From the NCBI RefSeq assembly GCF_027943255.1, contig NC_072893.1, positions 128,339,784 through 128,403,783 on the forward strand: 64,000 nucleotides of DNA. Reading direction: 5' to 3'. This DNA comes from Anastrepha obliqua. Taxonomy: Eukaryota > Arthropoda > Insecta > Diptera > Tephritidae. Below, piece by piece: positions 33,830-48,394 of the stretch (within the stretch, counting starts at the first letter, position 1; every line of letters starts with the position of its first letter). The position numbers and the translations under genes were made by a program. The notes beneath the pieces were generated by a model. The model searched no databases, was not told the origin of the DNA, and saw nothing but the letters and a program-made list of their open reading frames with translations.

Positions 33830-36800
33830 TTAAGGCGAGCGTATGATGGCCTCGTAGGCGGCGAATATCATTGGAGCCACCTCCACCGAACGAGATTTCA
33901 GACTCAAAGTGGCATCTGGGTTACCCGGCTGCAACTTCAATTCGAGCAAAACCCAAATGTTGTTGGTTAATTTTAATGATTGATACAACATATCCTGTCC
34001 TTCTACATTACGCTTGGCAATAGTGAACACATTGTTAGTGGTCATTTTCGAGGCAATGCCATCGGTTGTGCCAATAACACCGCTCAAGCTGTATTGGACC
34101 TCATTGGCGGCGGGTATCTCCTTCCAGGTGTTCAAGAAGACACGCTTATCTAACTGGCCGTCCTCGGCAAAGAGTACATTGCCATGTACTAGGCATGCAA
34201 AGTAGAAAATATCTATGTTGTTCTTGACTGCCACTTGCAGATTATTCAAAGGTTCCATGCGCTGCACGGGACCATGTGCGCCGAGTGGTAGTGTAGCTTC
34301 TGTGCTCTGATTGGGTGGCAAGGGTGCAACTTGCATCGGGGAAGCGGGTATCAACCCAAAGCTATTTTTGTTGAGTTGTATAGCAAAACCACTCATGGGC
34401 TGCATAGCTTTGTTGGTAAGTGTCATGTCCATGAAGATTTCGCCATTGCGACGCGAGAATGTGCCCTGTATTTCGAGACCTTTACCCTTTTCGGCAGGTA
34501 ACCAAACTATTTTCGGTATTTGCACACCCACAGTGAGCGCAGCACCAGACAAGCCGAATATGTCTCCAAGTAAGCTAGTTGCACCACCGGCAGCAGGCTC
34601 TGTTGGACCACCGCCGAGCTAAAAATAAAGTACATTTTAATTATAGACATAGTAATAGAATTCAAAGTATGCATATTATGTATGCTTACCAAAATATCCA
34701 AGCCCCCGCCGAGCAAGTCCACATTGCTTGTGGTTGGCGCAGCCACAGGCATGGCGGGTGCATTGATGTCCATCGACAACAAATCGCCAATCAAAGACTC
34801 TTGATTCGGTATAACCATAGCTTCGCCACCAGCCTCCGGCTCTGCAGTGCCAGCAGCTGGTGCACGATTTGGTAGCGATTTGCGAACGCCAGCACCCCGA
34901 CCTTCAACAAATGCTGTTGGCGGTTTGTGATATACACTTGCCAGTGAACTTATATGACAGATTAGTTCATCCAAGAGAGTTGGTTCCAACAAATCAGTTT
35001 CCTCTGAAATCAATGGCTTATCAGCCAAGACAACCTCTTTGGCAGCGGCTGGATCAGTAGACAATAAGCGCCAGTATATGAAGCCACGGTCACGCAAATC
35101 GGGATTATCTGAGTCCTGTGTGGCCAAAGAAAGCACATGCTGTACCAGCTCTTGCGTGTCGGAGGGGCGCTTTAAGAACAATTTGACAACTGCTGTTAAT
35201 AATTGCAACTGCACTTGAGCATTCTCATCTTGGAAACCTTCCAAAAAGCTTTCGAGTAACTCATCGGCGTTGTCAATACGCTCAGCGTATTCGCCAATAA
35301 TCCAAACCATTGAGGCGCGTGCCTCGGGCTCATCGAGCGTATCGAGATTCTCGCACAGTGTGCTGATAATGCTCTCATATTTGTTGGGGTACTTGCGGAA
35401 GATGTCCTTAATTACGACAATCGCCTCTTGCACAACATAGTTGACTTTGGTTTGGATCAAATCAAGTAGAGTGGACACGCAGCGCTCTGCAGAGGGCTCG
35501 ACCTAAAGGTAAACAAGGAATATGTTTTAGTTTTATGGAGTTGATATTATTTTTTTATATTATGGAAGTTACCTTAATGGCGCAACGTCCAATGGCACGC
35601 ACAGCTTTGCGTACAAAGTCCACATCTACTTCAGTAGCGTACTCCTTCAGCTCGCTAAGCACTTGTGCAATGTTGGTTTGATTAGCCAAGCGTATCATAA
35701 TGTCGAGTTTTTCCAATTTCACATAAATTGGATCATTGTACTTGACAAAGAACACTTTCATCTCGTGCTTAAGAATATCTGGGCGTTTTTGTACGATCAA
35801 ATTAATGTTTCGCAATGCAACATATTGCACCTCTGGTTCAGAAGAAAGTAGTGTAACTAATGGTGGTGCCAACTTCTTGGTTAGTGTTGCACAGAAGTCA
35901 CTATCACTTGAAAGCATTTCTAGCAACTTCATTAGCACCTTTACGGCGCTCAAAACAACTGCTGCATTGGCGTGTGCCAAACGTGGTGTGATACGTTCGC
36001 ATATCGACTGAGCTTCACGCTCGTCCTTAGGGCTGTAATTGGCTAGCGAGTCGAGTATGAAGACTTGCCCCCATTCCGTGCACTCATTAAGCGCTGTGAG
36101 CAATTTATTGATAGTAACTGAGTTCATTTCAACCAGTGGTTGGCCCGATTGACTGGCTTCATTAATTTCACTCAGTGCGGCAACGGCGTTGGCTACTACC
36201 ATGGGATTTGAATCGGAAAGTAGATCCTTTAACTGATCCAAGAAACCTTGATCTTCAACCTGAGTAAAGTGTATATATTTGCAAAGTAAATTCTTTCAAA
36301 TTATTTAAATTGTATGCGAAATTTACCATTGAAGATGAAATATCGTACAACTTTGCAACACAAACAGCAGCAGTTTTACGTACATAAGGATCCTCGTCCT
36401 TTAAGCATTTACGTAGTGGCTCACATAAATATTCAGTTATCTTATCAACGCGAATGCAACCCATTGTGCGTACAGCTAAAGCCCGAATAAGCGGGTTGGA
36501 ATCCTCACAATCCTAATGGAAAAAATTACAAAGACTTAACATATTTATGTACGGCTTTTGAATTGATAATAATGTGATTACCTTTACAAAGGTATTTACA
36601 GCCATTATTGCCATATCTGGTTGGGATTTAGCGTAATTCATCAAATATAAATAAACCAATTTCTTTAGTTCAAGATTATCTGTTTGCATGCAGTTTACTA
36701 CGTCAGGGAATAGAGCAGACACATCTTTGCCTACCGTCATGCTGGCGATGACCTAAAATAATATACAATACCATTTTACCAAGAGCCCTAAATACATGCG

Positions 36801-36926
36801 CTGCTTATCTTTTCTCACCTTTTTTACAGCTTCCTTCTTTTTTTCTTTTTTGTCATTGTTCAGCTCCGATTTGAGCTCAAAGATTTCACCTTTTTTGGTG
36901 GTTGTAAAATACTTGGAGTCCGTCAT
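33830..36926 (-). CDS. AP-1-2beta: AP-1/AP-2 beta-adaptin subunit (AP-1-2beta)
   Basis: This large clathrin-adaptor subunit is shared by the AP-1 (Golgi/endosome) and AP-2 (plasma membrane) complexes in flies. It binds dileucine cargo and clathrin. Six minus-strand exons (36926-36819, 36752-36582, 36512-36327, 36259-35573, 35502-34690, 34618-33830) join in frame to 917 residues, the family length. The start [20 protein letters not shown] is the classic beta-adaptin N-terminus. Helical repeats of the trunk fill residues 1 to about 580. The hinge has the clathrin box LLSMD (625-629) and [10 protein letters not shown]. The C-terminal ear covers about 680-917. A leader intron is likely, because TTATTTCAG lies just upstream of the ATG (acceptor about 36949). 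The reading frame has no defect. Confidence 0.97.
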
Positions 36927-39900
36927 TTTTTCTACGTAATAATTTCAACTGAAATAAAATGTTAAAATGTAAGTTAAAATTTGTTTAAAGAGGCATTAGG
37001 GATTTTATTCAATAGAACAACTCTCCGGCACGCCTACACAAAACCCATTGACAGAGGGATACAAAACTTTAGATGTGTCACTTTACGCCAGCAGTCTCAC
37101 TTTTTCCGTGATGGGCGTATGGCTATGCAATATTCTAATTTATTTAGACACTTTCTAACAATGATTTCTTGAGTTCTTATTTATCATCCGAATTCTTGGT
37201 ATTTACTGCACAGTTTGTAGGATTTTACCTTATTTTAATGCACAAAATGTGGATTTTAGCGCAGCCACGAAAATTTTCCAACAGTATAAAGGTAATGATT
37301 TTTTCGAGCTATGTTTATTGCGCCTAGCGCATTTATATCAGTTGAGTTGGTAATGTCATTCGATAAAACAGATGTATCGATATTCTTATTGTATTTCGAT
37401 TACTTTGGTAACTGTGGAACAGGAAATGAAATCACGGAAGTATCGAGAAATATGAAATTGCTAATAGCATTCACCTAGGTTAGCAATTATAGCATACCAA
37501 TATCTTTAACGAATTTCTTATTCTTTTCACTAAAATCGGCTGTACTCACTAAGTACTTGGAAACATGAATACTCGCTACCGAATATGAAAAAGCCACAAT
37601 GTTTAGGAGAACCAGTTAGCTTGTTAGTGTGAAAAATTCAATCTATGGCATCACGAGACATGGTGAAAATATTTTTAAAAAGAAAGAAAAAGAAATCCTT
37701 GATCACAAGATTTAAATCAAGTTCTTTTAATTATTTTTTTGCAAACGATTTTATAATTTGCTTTAACTGTGAACTTCACTGATTACTCTAACCCCTGAGG
37801 AGGTAGTAAAGATTACAACTTCAACAGCAAAACCACATTTTATTCTGTTATAGTCGAATATTATTTCCAGCTTTTTATTTTCTACAGATTTGTTTTCAGT
37901 GATCGCGGTGTATATAGTAAATGAAACCAAGAGCACCACTTTGTTCTTCTTTAGAATATGTGCCACTACTTTATACTATTTTTAAAACCTAATCCGCCCT
38001 TGGTTTCTGTAAGAATAGTTCAAATTTCCTATGTTGCGACAAGCTTCGAAACACATACCACCTCATTTAGAAGCACTGGAATTTTTTACCCAATAACTGG
38101 TATTATTTAGCGGGGTTAAATATTTTTATTTTTTACCGCTTCTAGTCCTAAAACTAAGAAATGAAACAACAATAGTCTAATGTTTTAGCAAACAAATGTT
38201 TATATTTATTTTGATGTTTTTTTTTTTTAATTTTAACTTCATTTATTTTTAATAGTAATTTAGGTAATTAATGATTTAGATCTCGTTTAAAGTTATTAAC
38301 ACATAAAATAATTGAAGAAAAATGTACAAAAATGAGTTGCATGTTCTCATTTCTCGGAGTTTTGGTTGATATATCTTTTTGTTTATGTAATTTGTAGATT
38401 TCATAACAATTTTCTAATTATTTTTGTGATATTTGTTTAACCTTCTTGCATTCGGTAATTTTTCACTCTTTTTTCTTTGTCGAGTAGATAAGTTACTTAA
38501 GTTCTTGTTCTGGTAAGTACTTTTAACTATTTATTTTTATGTTTATATGGATTTGTAAGTCAGTTGTTGTCCATTGACTCTATATATACCAATTTAAGAA
38601 CATCAGTTGATCTGCAGTATTTTGTTTTATTTTCGACTGTAATATAATTCAATTACAATATAATATATAAGTAGTATTACAATTTGTTAAATTTCATCTT
38701 AGTTATCATTTTATTTTACTATTTGTAAGTATAATATTTCAATAATAATACATACATATCATTTGTGGTAGCGATTTCACTTGAGTTTAGCTTATTTTAT
38801 GTGTTTTTTGCCAATATTTTTTAATTTTTTTACGGTTATTTGAGATGTTTTTCTGAATTTATTTTTTAATTCAATTGTTTAAATTATACCCTTGCGCGAT
38901 TCAATAATTCAGTCTTTTTAAATAAATAAAAAACTTAGGTACATACATTTCAGCAGAAAATCATTTAAATCAGTGTAATTGGTTGCATTTTTTATTTACT
39001 TGGTACTCGATTTTTGCAAGCATATCTATATATTGCTCCCATATTACTTTCCGAACGTAAATTACTTTCAGAAATAGTTGTCTTTTCTGTCCTGTTTTAA
39101 GTAGTTAAGTTTCGCAGTAGTGGAATTTCATTTACAGTGTTATAATGCTTGTATATTGCTCTTTTAAAACATTATGCAACTTTGTTCTATATCTATTTAG
39201 TTATCCATAAGTTTATTTGGTGCTGCGAAGTTTTTTACACGCCTCAGCAGACAAAGAATAAAAACTAAAAAATTATAGAAATATAAACTCGAAAAATACA
39301 GTTTTTTCTCTCATTATGTTAAGTTTTATGTTACTGTGCTGTGTTCGAATTTGTGTTCCCTTGCATTTCTTGCGGCTCAGCATTCAAATCTGTTCGCTGT
39401 ATATATGTATATGTATGGATAAGTTATAAGACTGCATTAGCATTTCCAAAATATTGCTAATACGAGTATTACAAGTAAGTTACTAGTTATTTGCTACTTA
39501 TTTTCTGATTCAGGTGGTACCGGCTTATGCTCCCAGAGGGATCGAAACTGTTCTGCTATGGAAGAACAAAGTTAATGAGAATACGTTGATTCATTTTGGT
39601 AGCGACTGATACTGTTTGTTGTTGCTCTTTGTGCCTAGTTTGTTGTAAGAAGATTAGTTACTTTGAAATATTTTCTATTTTAAGTAATTGAAATATGTTA
39701 CATTATGATTAAATATAAATATGTGTCTGCAAAAGTGTAAGTATTTGCGTTACAAATGCTATTTATCGATATATTCACTGTTACATCTGCGGTGTGGCTA
39801 TCGTCGATTAATTTCTTTTTACGTTCACTGCCAATGGCGTTCTGTTACAAAGTACTTCCGGCTCAACTGACTAAACTGACTCAGCTGACCAGTTTGCTTA

Positions 39901-42900
39901 TAAATTTCAACTGAATTAAAAGTAATTTTCTAGTTGTGAAATTTATTTGATTTTAGGTATTGAAATTATATTTAAAAATTGTTAAATAAAAGTATTCAAG
40001 CGTGCAAGCAGAGAGTTGGCTAAGTTCAACAAACTGAAATGCTAGTAAAGCATTTGATGCAAATGCCAGTTATGAAGGAAGGTAGAAAGCGGAAAGGGAT
40101 AAAGAGATAGTCATGCACTTTCATCGCAAACTACACGCATTTGCTTCCATTTGTACACGCACAATATATAATTTGTGAAGTCTCATTTTTCGTAAGGTAG
40201 GTTTCTTTACTTTTACTATATCACACCTCAGCAGAAGAAAATTCAACAAACACCGGCCACCGTTCGGACGAATCGTGCGCAAGGCGGTCGGTTCCACGTG
40301 GCTTGAACGATCCGGATTTATATCTGTATCTGTTATGACTGTTATGACTGTCACTCCAGTAGCATTCCCAAAACATTTATCGAAATTTTTATGCTGTTAC
40401 TACAACAGCTGTGGCCGGGTGTGTCATAATGTCTTGGTAGTAGCTATAAACATAAAAAAGTGCGTACCTGTCGCTCGGATTTGTAATGAATCATTAGATA
40501 ATAGCCTATATACACAATTATTGTTATTACACATATGCTTGAGTTTAGCTGCGTATGAGATGCTTCCGTTACTTTAAAATTACTTTTAATTCAAATGAAA
40601 TTGTACTCATTTTCTGTTGTTGAAACGTTTTCCTTGTTATCCACGCAAGACAACTACTAGATTTAATTTGCTTGCTCCACCAAAAGATATGTTTTTGTTT
40701 GCGTTTTAGTTGTTCTTTAGGTTTATTTTTATTGCTGTTTTGCCATTTACTTGTATAATCTCAACAACATTCCTGCCATCAATCAACAAGTTTAGTGTTC
40801 AAAAGGAAATGCTGTAAAATCGCGAAATTTCTGGTTTTTAGTTTCTATTTAGTACATACATATGTACATGTAGGTATGTATGGTATATTTATTTTAATTC
40901 TCTCTTAGCAAGTTGCATTTAAATGTTATCATGCACTTTTCACTATAGCTAATAAATGTTCAAAAATAATTTATAGTGTCCAAGTGACATAATCATTTTT
41001 AGTTTTGCTATAATAATTTAATTATTTTCAGTTAGTATTAATCAAAATGAAATTAATACCAAAATAATTATTTAAAAACTAATTTTATTTTGTAAAAAGT
41101 AAATACATATAAAAGAGAGTGCAGTAACCTGTAATGTACATGCATAGTATATTCCTTAAAAAATGTATGGTAAATATTTTTATAAAACATTTAATTTCAG
41201 CAGTGAAAATTGTGTTTGTTTACATAGTACTTTATAAAGTAAATTGAAATAACCTAGTTTATCTCTTATTTTGTCTATGCGCACAATTCCATAGATCAAA
41301 GTTGACCCAATGACTTTGATCACATATGAAATTGTGTTTCAACAAACAAAAGCTGTACATATATATTTTTATATAAAAATTTGATTTGATAATTTAGTAA
41401 GCAATATATTTTAAAGAGCTCAGTATAAAAATTTACGAATTAATTACGTAGAAATTCTCAGTATTATCATCTCGTTACAGAAAAACATTTTTCAGCATCT
41501 CCAAAGCGTTCAACCGAATTAATAATATTTATAAAATTTTTTTTATGTACATAACTTTTGCTACTGCAATCTATGTATATACATGCATGTATATGTAAGC
41601 ATATCTTTCACGTTTGAATGTAAAGTCAGATTTTCTTTAAAATGAAACAATAAGTAGTAGTAACGGCTTATAAACTATGCTCAGTTGTTTATTGACTTTA
41701 AGCACTTAGCTGTTCCCCCGATTTTTTGTTTCTATTTGCAGTTAGTGAAATTTTCGCAAACACAGAATTTTCTATAATTTCGTTAATATGGTTTGGTTTA
41801 AATATAAACTGTTTATCAATAAAAAGGAGGTATATTCGGGGTCAAACGAACTGTTTTTTAATTCTTTTAACTTACTATTATAGTATTTCTTGTTATACTA
41901 TAAATTTGTTATTTAAGTTCTGACTATTGTATTTCCTTCATATTTGGTACTGAGTTTTCATTCTTTGCTTTGGTATGAGTTGCTGCATTTGTTGTATTTT
42001 AAATGACTAATTTTTTATGCTAAATTTGCAACTTGTTTTTATCATATTAATTTTAACTACTTTTTTCGTAACATTTCATTTCATAATAGATATGGAAATA
42101 AATAAATTTAAATTTAGTATAGATTTCGTAACAATAGCACGTTGAGGATAACAGTTAGAATGTTTGTATGTAGCTATGAAATAATTATTTACACACACAG
42201 CATTGAATAAACACAATAATACGTTTTTTTAAGTGTATGTACATACATATGTATATAACTGTGAAGATGTTACATATATAATGAATTAAAAATACAAATG
42301 TAAACTTTGATTGGTATGAAAAATGACCTATTTAACAAGTATTATATTTGTATATTTTTCATATGTATAACATTAGAATGTTTTCATGTGGTAGACTACC
42401 AAAATTTTCATTTTCATTTTCATACTCGCACTTTCAATGCCTATTACTACATATGTTATGTATTTAAGCACACTAAATTTGGGTAACTTTGTTTTGCGTA
42501 TTTTTCTGGGTTTCGGCATTTCACACATGCTTGTGTGTGTGTTTGTTAGTATGTATATGTAAATGGTTTTAATAAATTAATTTGCTAAGTAAAATTTAAA
42601 ATTTCAATTATTCACATATCATTTTTGTTGATTATTATTTATTATTAAATTTAATAAAAATGTTATCCAATAATGCATGTATATATGCTGTATGTATACT
42701 TATATATGTATAATATATAAATATAATTTTTTAAAGTACAATGTTTGTAATGTTTATGTGTATAACTAGCTTTGCAACATTATTTCATAACCTCATATTA
42801 TTTATGTCAATATATTTTAATATTTATAACTATAATTACAATAATAATAATAATGTTAATAGTAATGAGAATCTCTTTTGTAAATATTTGTATGTTTCAT

Positions 42901-43365
42901 GCATACACTAAACGTGTTTGTATGTATATATGTATTGTACATATGCACCATATATACATATGTACATAAATCCATACTTTAAAATATTTTCTTTTAAGTT
43001 TTGCAAATAACTTGCACGCTATTTACATGTTCTTAAAGTTCCTTGGTGGAGAACTTAAATAAGGAATCACAAAAATCTATTTATCGTCTAAAATCAAAAA
43101 CACGCGTTCATTGCTAATATTCATTAAATTTTTTGCTACACTTAAATTTTAATATCATAACAATGTTCCACAGTTAGTATTTACTCTTTTTGCGTGTTTG
43201 ATTTAAACTATTTTATGTATACTCTTATCTTTTCTGTTCACTAGTGTATGGTACATGTTTAAGTGCATTTTTCCTTGTTAAATAATCAACTCATTATTTT
43301 TACTTTTCGTTTTGTTGAAGTAGCTCTAATTAAATACGTTTTGTTTTCACTTTTGTCTGCCACTT
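36927..43365. other. Long AT-rich region between beta-adaptin and the CAT transporter
   Basis: No coding frame is supported in about 6.4 kb. The left end carries the beta-adaptin leader and promoter. The right end is the 3' untranslated region of the minus-strand transporter, which could be long. Motifs of the ACATACATATGTACATA type are frequent. One diverged CAA-tailed repeat lies at 40256-40415. Confidence 0.5.
40256..40415 (+). repeat. Short CAA-tailed repeat, copy C (diverged)
   Basis: GGCGGTCGGTTCCACGTGGC, GATCCGGATTTATATCTG, TCACTCCAGTAGCATTCCC and TATGCTGTTACTACAACAG follow the same order as copies A and B. A 9-bp direct repeat (TTATGACTG twice, 40333-40350) is specific to this copy. 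Confidence 0.5.
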
Positions 43366-46300
43366 TTAATCATCCCATTTTGGGAACTGCGTCTCATCGA
43401 TGAACATGGTAAATTTACCATCATTGGTTGTTGAGGAATTCGCTGCTGGGTTTCTTGTACTAGTGGAATTTTTTGTCTGTTGCTGACTTGTGGGATTGCT
43501 TTCAGTTGCTTTGGAGTAATTTGTGTTGGGACGCTCTGCAATTAGATTAAAAAAATAATAATAATATTGTTCAAGCGCCACAGCACTCCTAGCTTCACTC
43601 ACTTGCTGTTGCTGTAGGCTTTGCGCGTGTGTCCTTTGTAGCCCACACTGGCTCATTGCTTTGATTCATATAGGTTGGCTGATCCCATACCGCTTTCTCC
43701 TCGACATTTTTACTCTGCAAAAATTGATAGTAATTGCTTAGCTTATATTTGTACTGAAATAGGTTTCTGTTTATGTTCTAGTGCACATACATAATCTTTA
43801 TCGACATGCAGTTCCATCTCATCAGTCGTCTGCTCAAGTGTACTGTGCGTGATGCCATAGTAGAAGTACATGATGAAGCCCAGTGTCATCCAGATAGTGA
43901 ACCTAACTAATGTGAGTATGCTTAACTTAAATATTAAATAAATATTAACTGTTATGGCAATTGCTGGAATAAATGGAAGTCCCGGCGTTAGGAATGCGAG
44001 CGCATATCTGAACAAATTGAAACAAAAAGAAAAAAGTTACTATTATATTTCCTGCTGTTAATGTATCATAAATTAATTTACCTATTTTGTGGTTGTCTTG
44101 AAATGATTAATAGTATCACAAATATGCCAATGAACAAAATGAAATAAATGAATGCGGCGAAGCCACCGGACCAGCCAATGGCCGCAAACAGATCCAAGAA
44201 GAATATGAGACCGAACATGATTCCAACAAGTTTCGTGACATACATGCCTGTTTGTGAAAATAATAGATAATAAAAACAAGCAAAAATTTCGAGGTTATAA
44301 TGAGCAAATGCTGTGCATCAAGATTGCATGAAGATTTTAAAAACTATTACATACAAAACTCACAAATGAAAACAAATAAATGCCGTTTACGTACCACTTT
44401 CCGTAGTGGCTTGACCCGGGTTGATCCATGGAAAGAAGCCGGGACACAAGTACGCATAATCATGTATTTTACGTGACACGAAATTCAGGCCCATAGTGTC
44501 AAAGGCGGTCGCTTGGCCGGTCGGTCCAGTTGGTGCGCCATGCACGCTGCCATAAAACTTATTTTCTGAGCGATCGGAAACAAGAAATTGATCGTCACGT
44601 CCCAAGTAACCTTCCGGACTCTCGTCGATAAATGAATCATCGGAATCGGACATGCCACGTGTTACACGCTTTATTGTTAATTTATTCGACGGCAGTACCT
44701 CAGCAGTAGTGGCACTCGGATCTGTTGCTGCGCCCGGCGCGAGCGGTGTGCGCAGCTGCGATGGCAGCAACTCCACCAGTGATGTGCTGTGTGGCTGATA
44801 GCGCAATATCAGCACACAAGTGGAGACCAGCGTGTATGCGAGCAGTGTGCCAATGGACATCATTTCCACGAGAATTTCGAGACGTACCGTAAGCGCAACT
44901 AAAGCGGCTGCAATGCCGCTACCAATGGTCGCTAGACCGGGTACATTAGTGCGTTGCCACAGTTGCGAGAGTTGCCTAAAAGGTTGCATAAGAAGAAGCA
45001 AAATGCGTAAAAAACAGTAATTATACGCTGAGAGACTAAATACCTGAATATTAGGCCATCTTGCGCCATGGCATAAATCACACGCGGCATGGGGAACATA
45101 GAGCCGAACATTGCTACAGATAGGCCAGCGGTAGCGCCCACAGCGACAATGGCACGACACTTGGGTGCTCCCACATAAGACCACATTTGCACCAACGCCG
45201 CGCCAGAACTGATGTGGTCAAAAGGTACTGCAAGCAAATTAATGATAATTCATAGTTTAATTTTGTTATGGAAGCGTTTAATGCAATCTGCGCTTACCGA
45301 CTAGTGTTAACACTAAACTAACGCTCACATACGCCATCAAAACAATAACTAATGAACCAACAATGGCTTTCGGTATACTCTTCTGAGGATTGTGCGCCTC
45401 CTCACCGGTGGTGGCAATTATATCGAAGCCAATAAACGCATAAAAGCAAGTCGCTGCGCCTGAAAATACCTGGAAAATATAATGAAAGTGTGAAAACATA
45501 TTTAACGATGAAGTTTCGTAATTATTGATAAGCTATTACTAATTGCTTGCTGAACTTACACCACTCCAACCGTATGGCAGAAAACCTTGATGCTCTGTCC
45601 AAGTGCTGGAGTCAACATAAAATAAACCTGCGGCCATCACAAATACCCATGTCGCCAGATTTATGGCATTCAACGTATGATTAAATATTACCGATTTACT
45701 TGCACCCATCGCCAGTATGCAGGTCATAATCAGTGCTATGCCAAATGCTATAAAATCGGGTGGCTTACCTATAGAATGGAATATGAAAGGCGGTCGAGCA
45801 AAACATTTAGTATTGCACATATATTTATAATCGCTATTTTGAGAGTATTAAAAGTTAAACTTGATGAATTTAGAGAGTATTAAAAAAGATGATAACTTAC
45901 CAAATATGGTGCCGATTGTATCGCCAATTGCATTCGCTATTGCACCACCGGTCAGTGAATCGAAACTAGAACTTAAAGCACACGCGCAGGCACTTGTTCC
46001 TATTAAATATTCCAATATCATATTCCAGCCAATAATAAACGCTACAAACTCCCCCACCGCTACGTAAGAGTACATATAAGCTGAGCCGGAAGTATGTGGC
46101 ACGCGCACGCCGAATTCTGCATAGCAGGCGCCTTTATAAAAAAACATTACATTTGAATTATTTTATTAATTAATTAATATATTTGTTGGGCTGCCTTACC
46201 TGAGAAAATGCTTGCTATCGCAGCAATGATAAAACTAATTATCACACCGGGGCCAGCGAGATTTTTCGCCACCATACCCGCAACCAGGTACATACCAGTG

Positions 46301-46677
46301 CCACAACACGAGCCTACACCAAGTGACGTCAGGTCCAGTGTATTTAGGCATTTCTGGTTAAAAAATGCAATAAAAATTAAAAATGTATGTTGATGTATCT
46401 AAGAACTAGCAGAAGAAAAAATTAATAAAGCACAACAGAGCACTTAAAATTATAAATATACATTTAAAAAAAATTTGAAAAACACTTCAGAAATCAACAC
46501 CAACACTCTAATAGGCTCTGTGCGACTATTTTTATTATTCAATATGCTTACCGTTAATTTCGGCTTTGTCGGCTGCGCGCTGCCGTCCTGCAGCTGTTTC
46601 ACATCCTTGGTGCGTATTAACTTTGGTATTAGTGTTGTTGTGCTTACGCCTGGCGGCAGAGGAATTTTAATTTTTAT
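43366..46677 (-). CDS. Cationic amino acid transporter (CAT/SLC7 family), start exon missing
   Basis: CAT proteins are multi-span plasma-membrane carriers for arginine, lysine and ornithine. Eleven minus-strand exons join in frame: 46677-46552, 46353-46200, 46131-45901, 45768-45560, 45469-45298, 45227-45044, 44975-44395, 44247-44082, 44007-43755, 43714-43603, 43535-43366. They give 785 residues without an initiator. Signature blocks are [80 protein letters not shown], and the C-terminal spans around [14 protein letters not shown] and [15 protein letters not shown] long serine/aspartate-rich loop ([20 protein letters not shown]) lies between spans. The first exon seen starts after a TTGATTGCAG acceptor, so an upstream exon is required. 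The donor at 43754 (GTACAA) is weak; read-through would end the protein after KPISVQI. From memory, CG12531 is the likely fly counterpart. Confidence 0.92.
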
Positions 46678-48394
46678 CTGCAATCAAATAGAAATTATTG
46701 AAAAAAAAATTAATAATATGGGTGAAGCGAAGAAGGAAAATGTGCAGACCAGACTGCCGGGTCCGCAGTGCGTATGAGCAACATATGCGCAGTGTTGATG
46801 CAAAAAAAATCTAAAAAGTTATTAACTATCAAGGACTCTTAAAGTCATTTGCCATTTGAGCATCATTAACAGAATTCTATACATACACACACACACACAA
46901 ACACGCGCCCAACTACACTTTATACTTCTATTAACACTTCAGTCAATTGGCCCACTTGTCAGCGATTGCCAGTAGAGGCCACGCACACACATACACAAAC
47001 ACATTTTTTGTTATGCGCCTATTGTTTGGTGGAATTGCGAAAAAATGTGAGTTACCAACAACGGTTAAAGCCAACCCACACTTGCTAAAAAAAGACTAGA
47101 AAACTAGCGTTAGAGCACATAAACACAAGGAAACACGCGCACATACATAAGGATTAAAATGTATGTGTGATTACATGTGTTTGTATGTACTTATGTATAC
47201 TTGATTCGCTATGCATACAAACACGTGCTGTACTTAAATCGATATTTGCAACAAGTACCATTCAACATAAATGGTGTTGCCGCTACCGTAGTCGACATCG
47301 ATGCCGCTGCTGCTATCTGCATTGCGACGACCTCATGGATTTTTTTTTTGGTTGCGTGTTTACGTCCTTTGTGGAAAATGTCATGGTTAGTTTTGCACTG
47401 ATTTTCCTTGCAAGGATATGTCTCGAAGTATTTTAAGCTGTGTTAATCTAAGTAATTCCATGAATATTCCTGTTAGCGGTAATTAGAAAGCTAATCAAGA
47501 TTCGCATAATAAGAGAATTTTAAAATGTAACTAATGGACTGGACTGAACTGAAGTTCAAAGCAATGGTGTGTTATGCAAATATAAGAAGGCGATTGCATT
47601 AATGAGTGAAATTTCAACGCAAACTTTTTGGAAACTTTCTTTATTATACGGAAAAAAGTTAAGTAAAGGTAAGTAAAAGTGAAACTGGACTTGAATGTCA
47701 ATTCAAACTATGAAATATACAAACATTCATACAAACATACATTTAATCGTTTGCTCTTCGCTCTTCGCTCTCTTTCAGCACTCTTTGCCAAGAGTTAAAG
47801 AGTTAAAGCGATTGCGTCTATGAATAAGACGGACATGGTGAGAACCTTGTAAACCACCTTAGGTGATAGAAAATGCATTTAGAGACTTGAGACTCGGCAC
47901 CATCTCGAGCAAAAATGAGGAGACATTAGAGATATTCAGGCATAGTAAAAGACTTAAAAATAATTAAGCTAAGATAGCCAGCTGTGCTTGTTGGCACTGC
48001 TAAACAGATTAAACTAGATCCACCCAAGCCACTAGGTCAAGGACTTTAATTTCATCACCATTCCCAAAAAAATTGTGAAAAGTAATTTTAATTTTTCTAT
48101 ATATTTTTTTAGTTTTATTTTTTTTTTTTTCTATCCGTTTTTTTTAAATAAACGAAAAAAACGAATACACTTTACTAAAATACAGCAGCAATCTCTTGAT
48201 GGTGAAGTCTTATTGTTTATTTTTTTTCAGAAATTCCGATCACTGTGGCTTAAGTAAGAAGGCTTATATGCAAACTTGAAACCGTGTTTAATAATCCAGA
48301 GTAAAACAGTCTTTCAGTAAAAAAGCTGTCAAAGGGCTATAACGAAATTTCACTAATTCTATTATTTTTAAGTCAAGCTTTAAATTACATATCA
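46678..48394. other. Upstream region of the CAT transporter
   Basis: No supported coding frame is present. The missing first exon(s) of the minus-strand transporter should lie here or further right. Short CA-rich runs occur at 46886-46900 and 46980-47005. Frames at 47167-47436 have no recognisable content. Confidence 0.45.

Noticed and set aside
36927..43365. A hidden gene or CRISPR-like array in the 6.4-kb gap
   Set aside because: No frame with recognisable content and no regularly spaced repeats; only scattered ACATATGTA-type motifs and one short diverged repeat.
47167..47436. Small hydrophobic plus-strand protein near the CAT transporter
   Set aside because: Simple-sequence origin, and two overlapping frames score equally.
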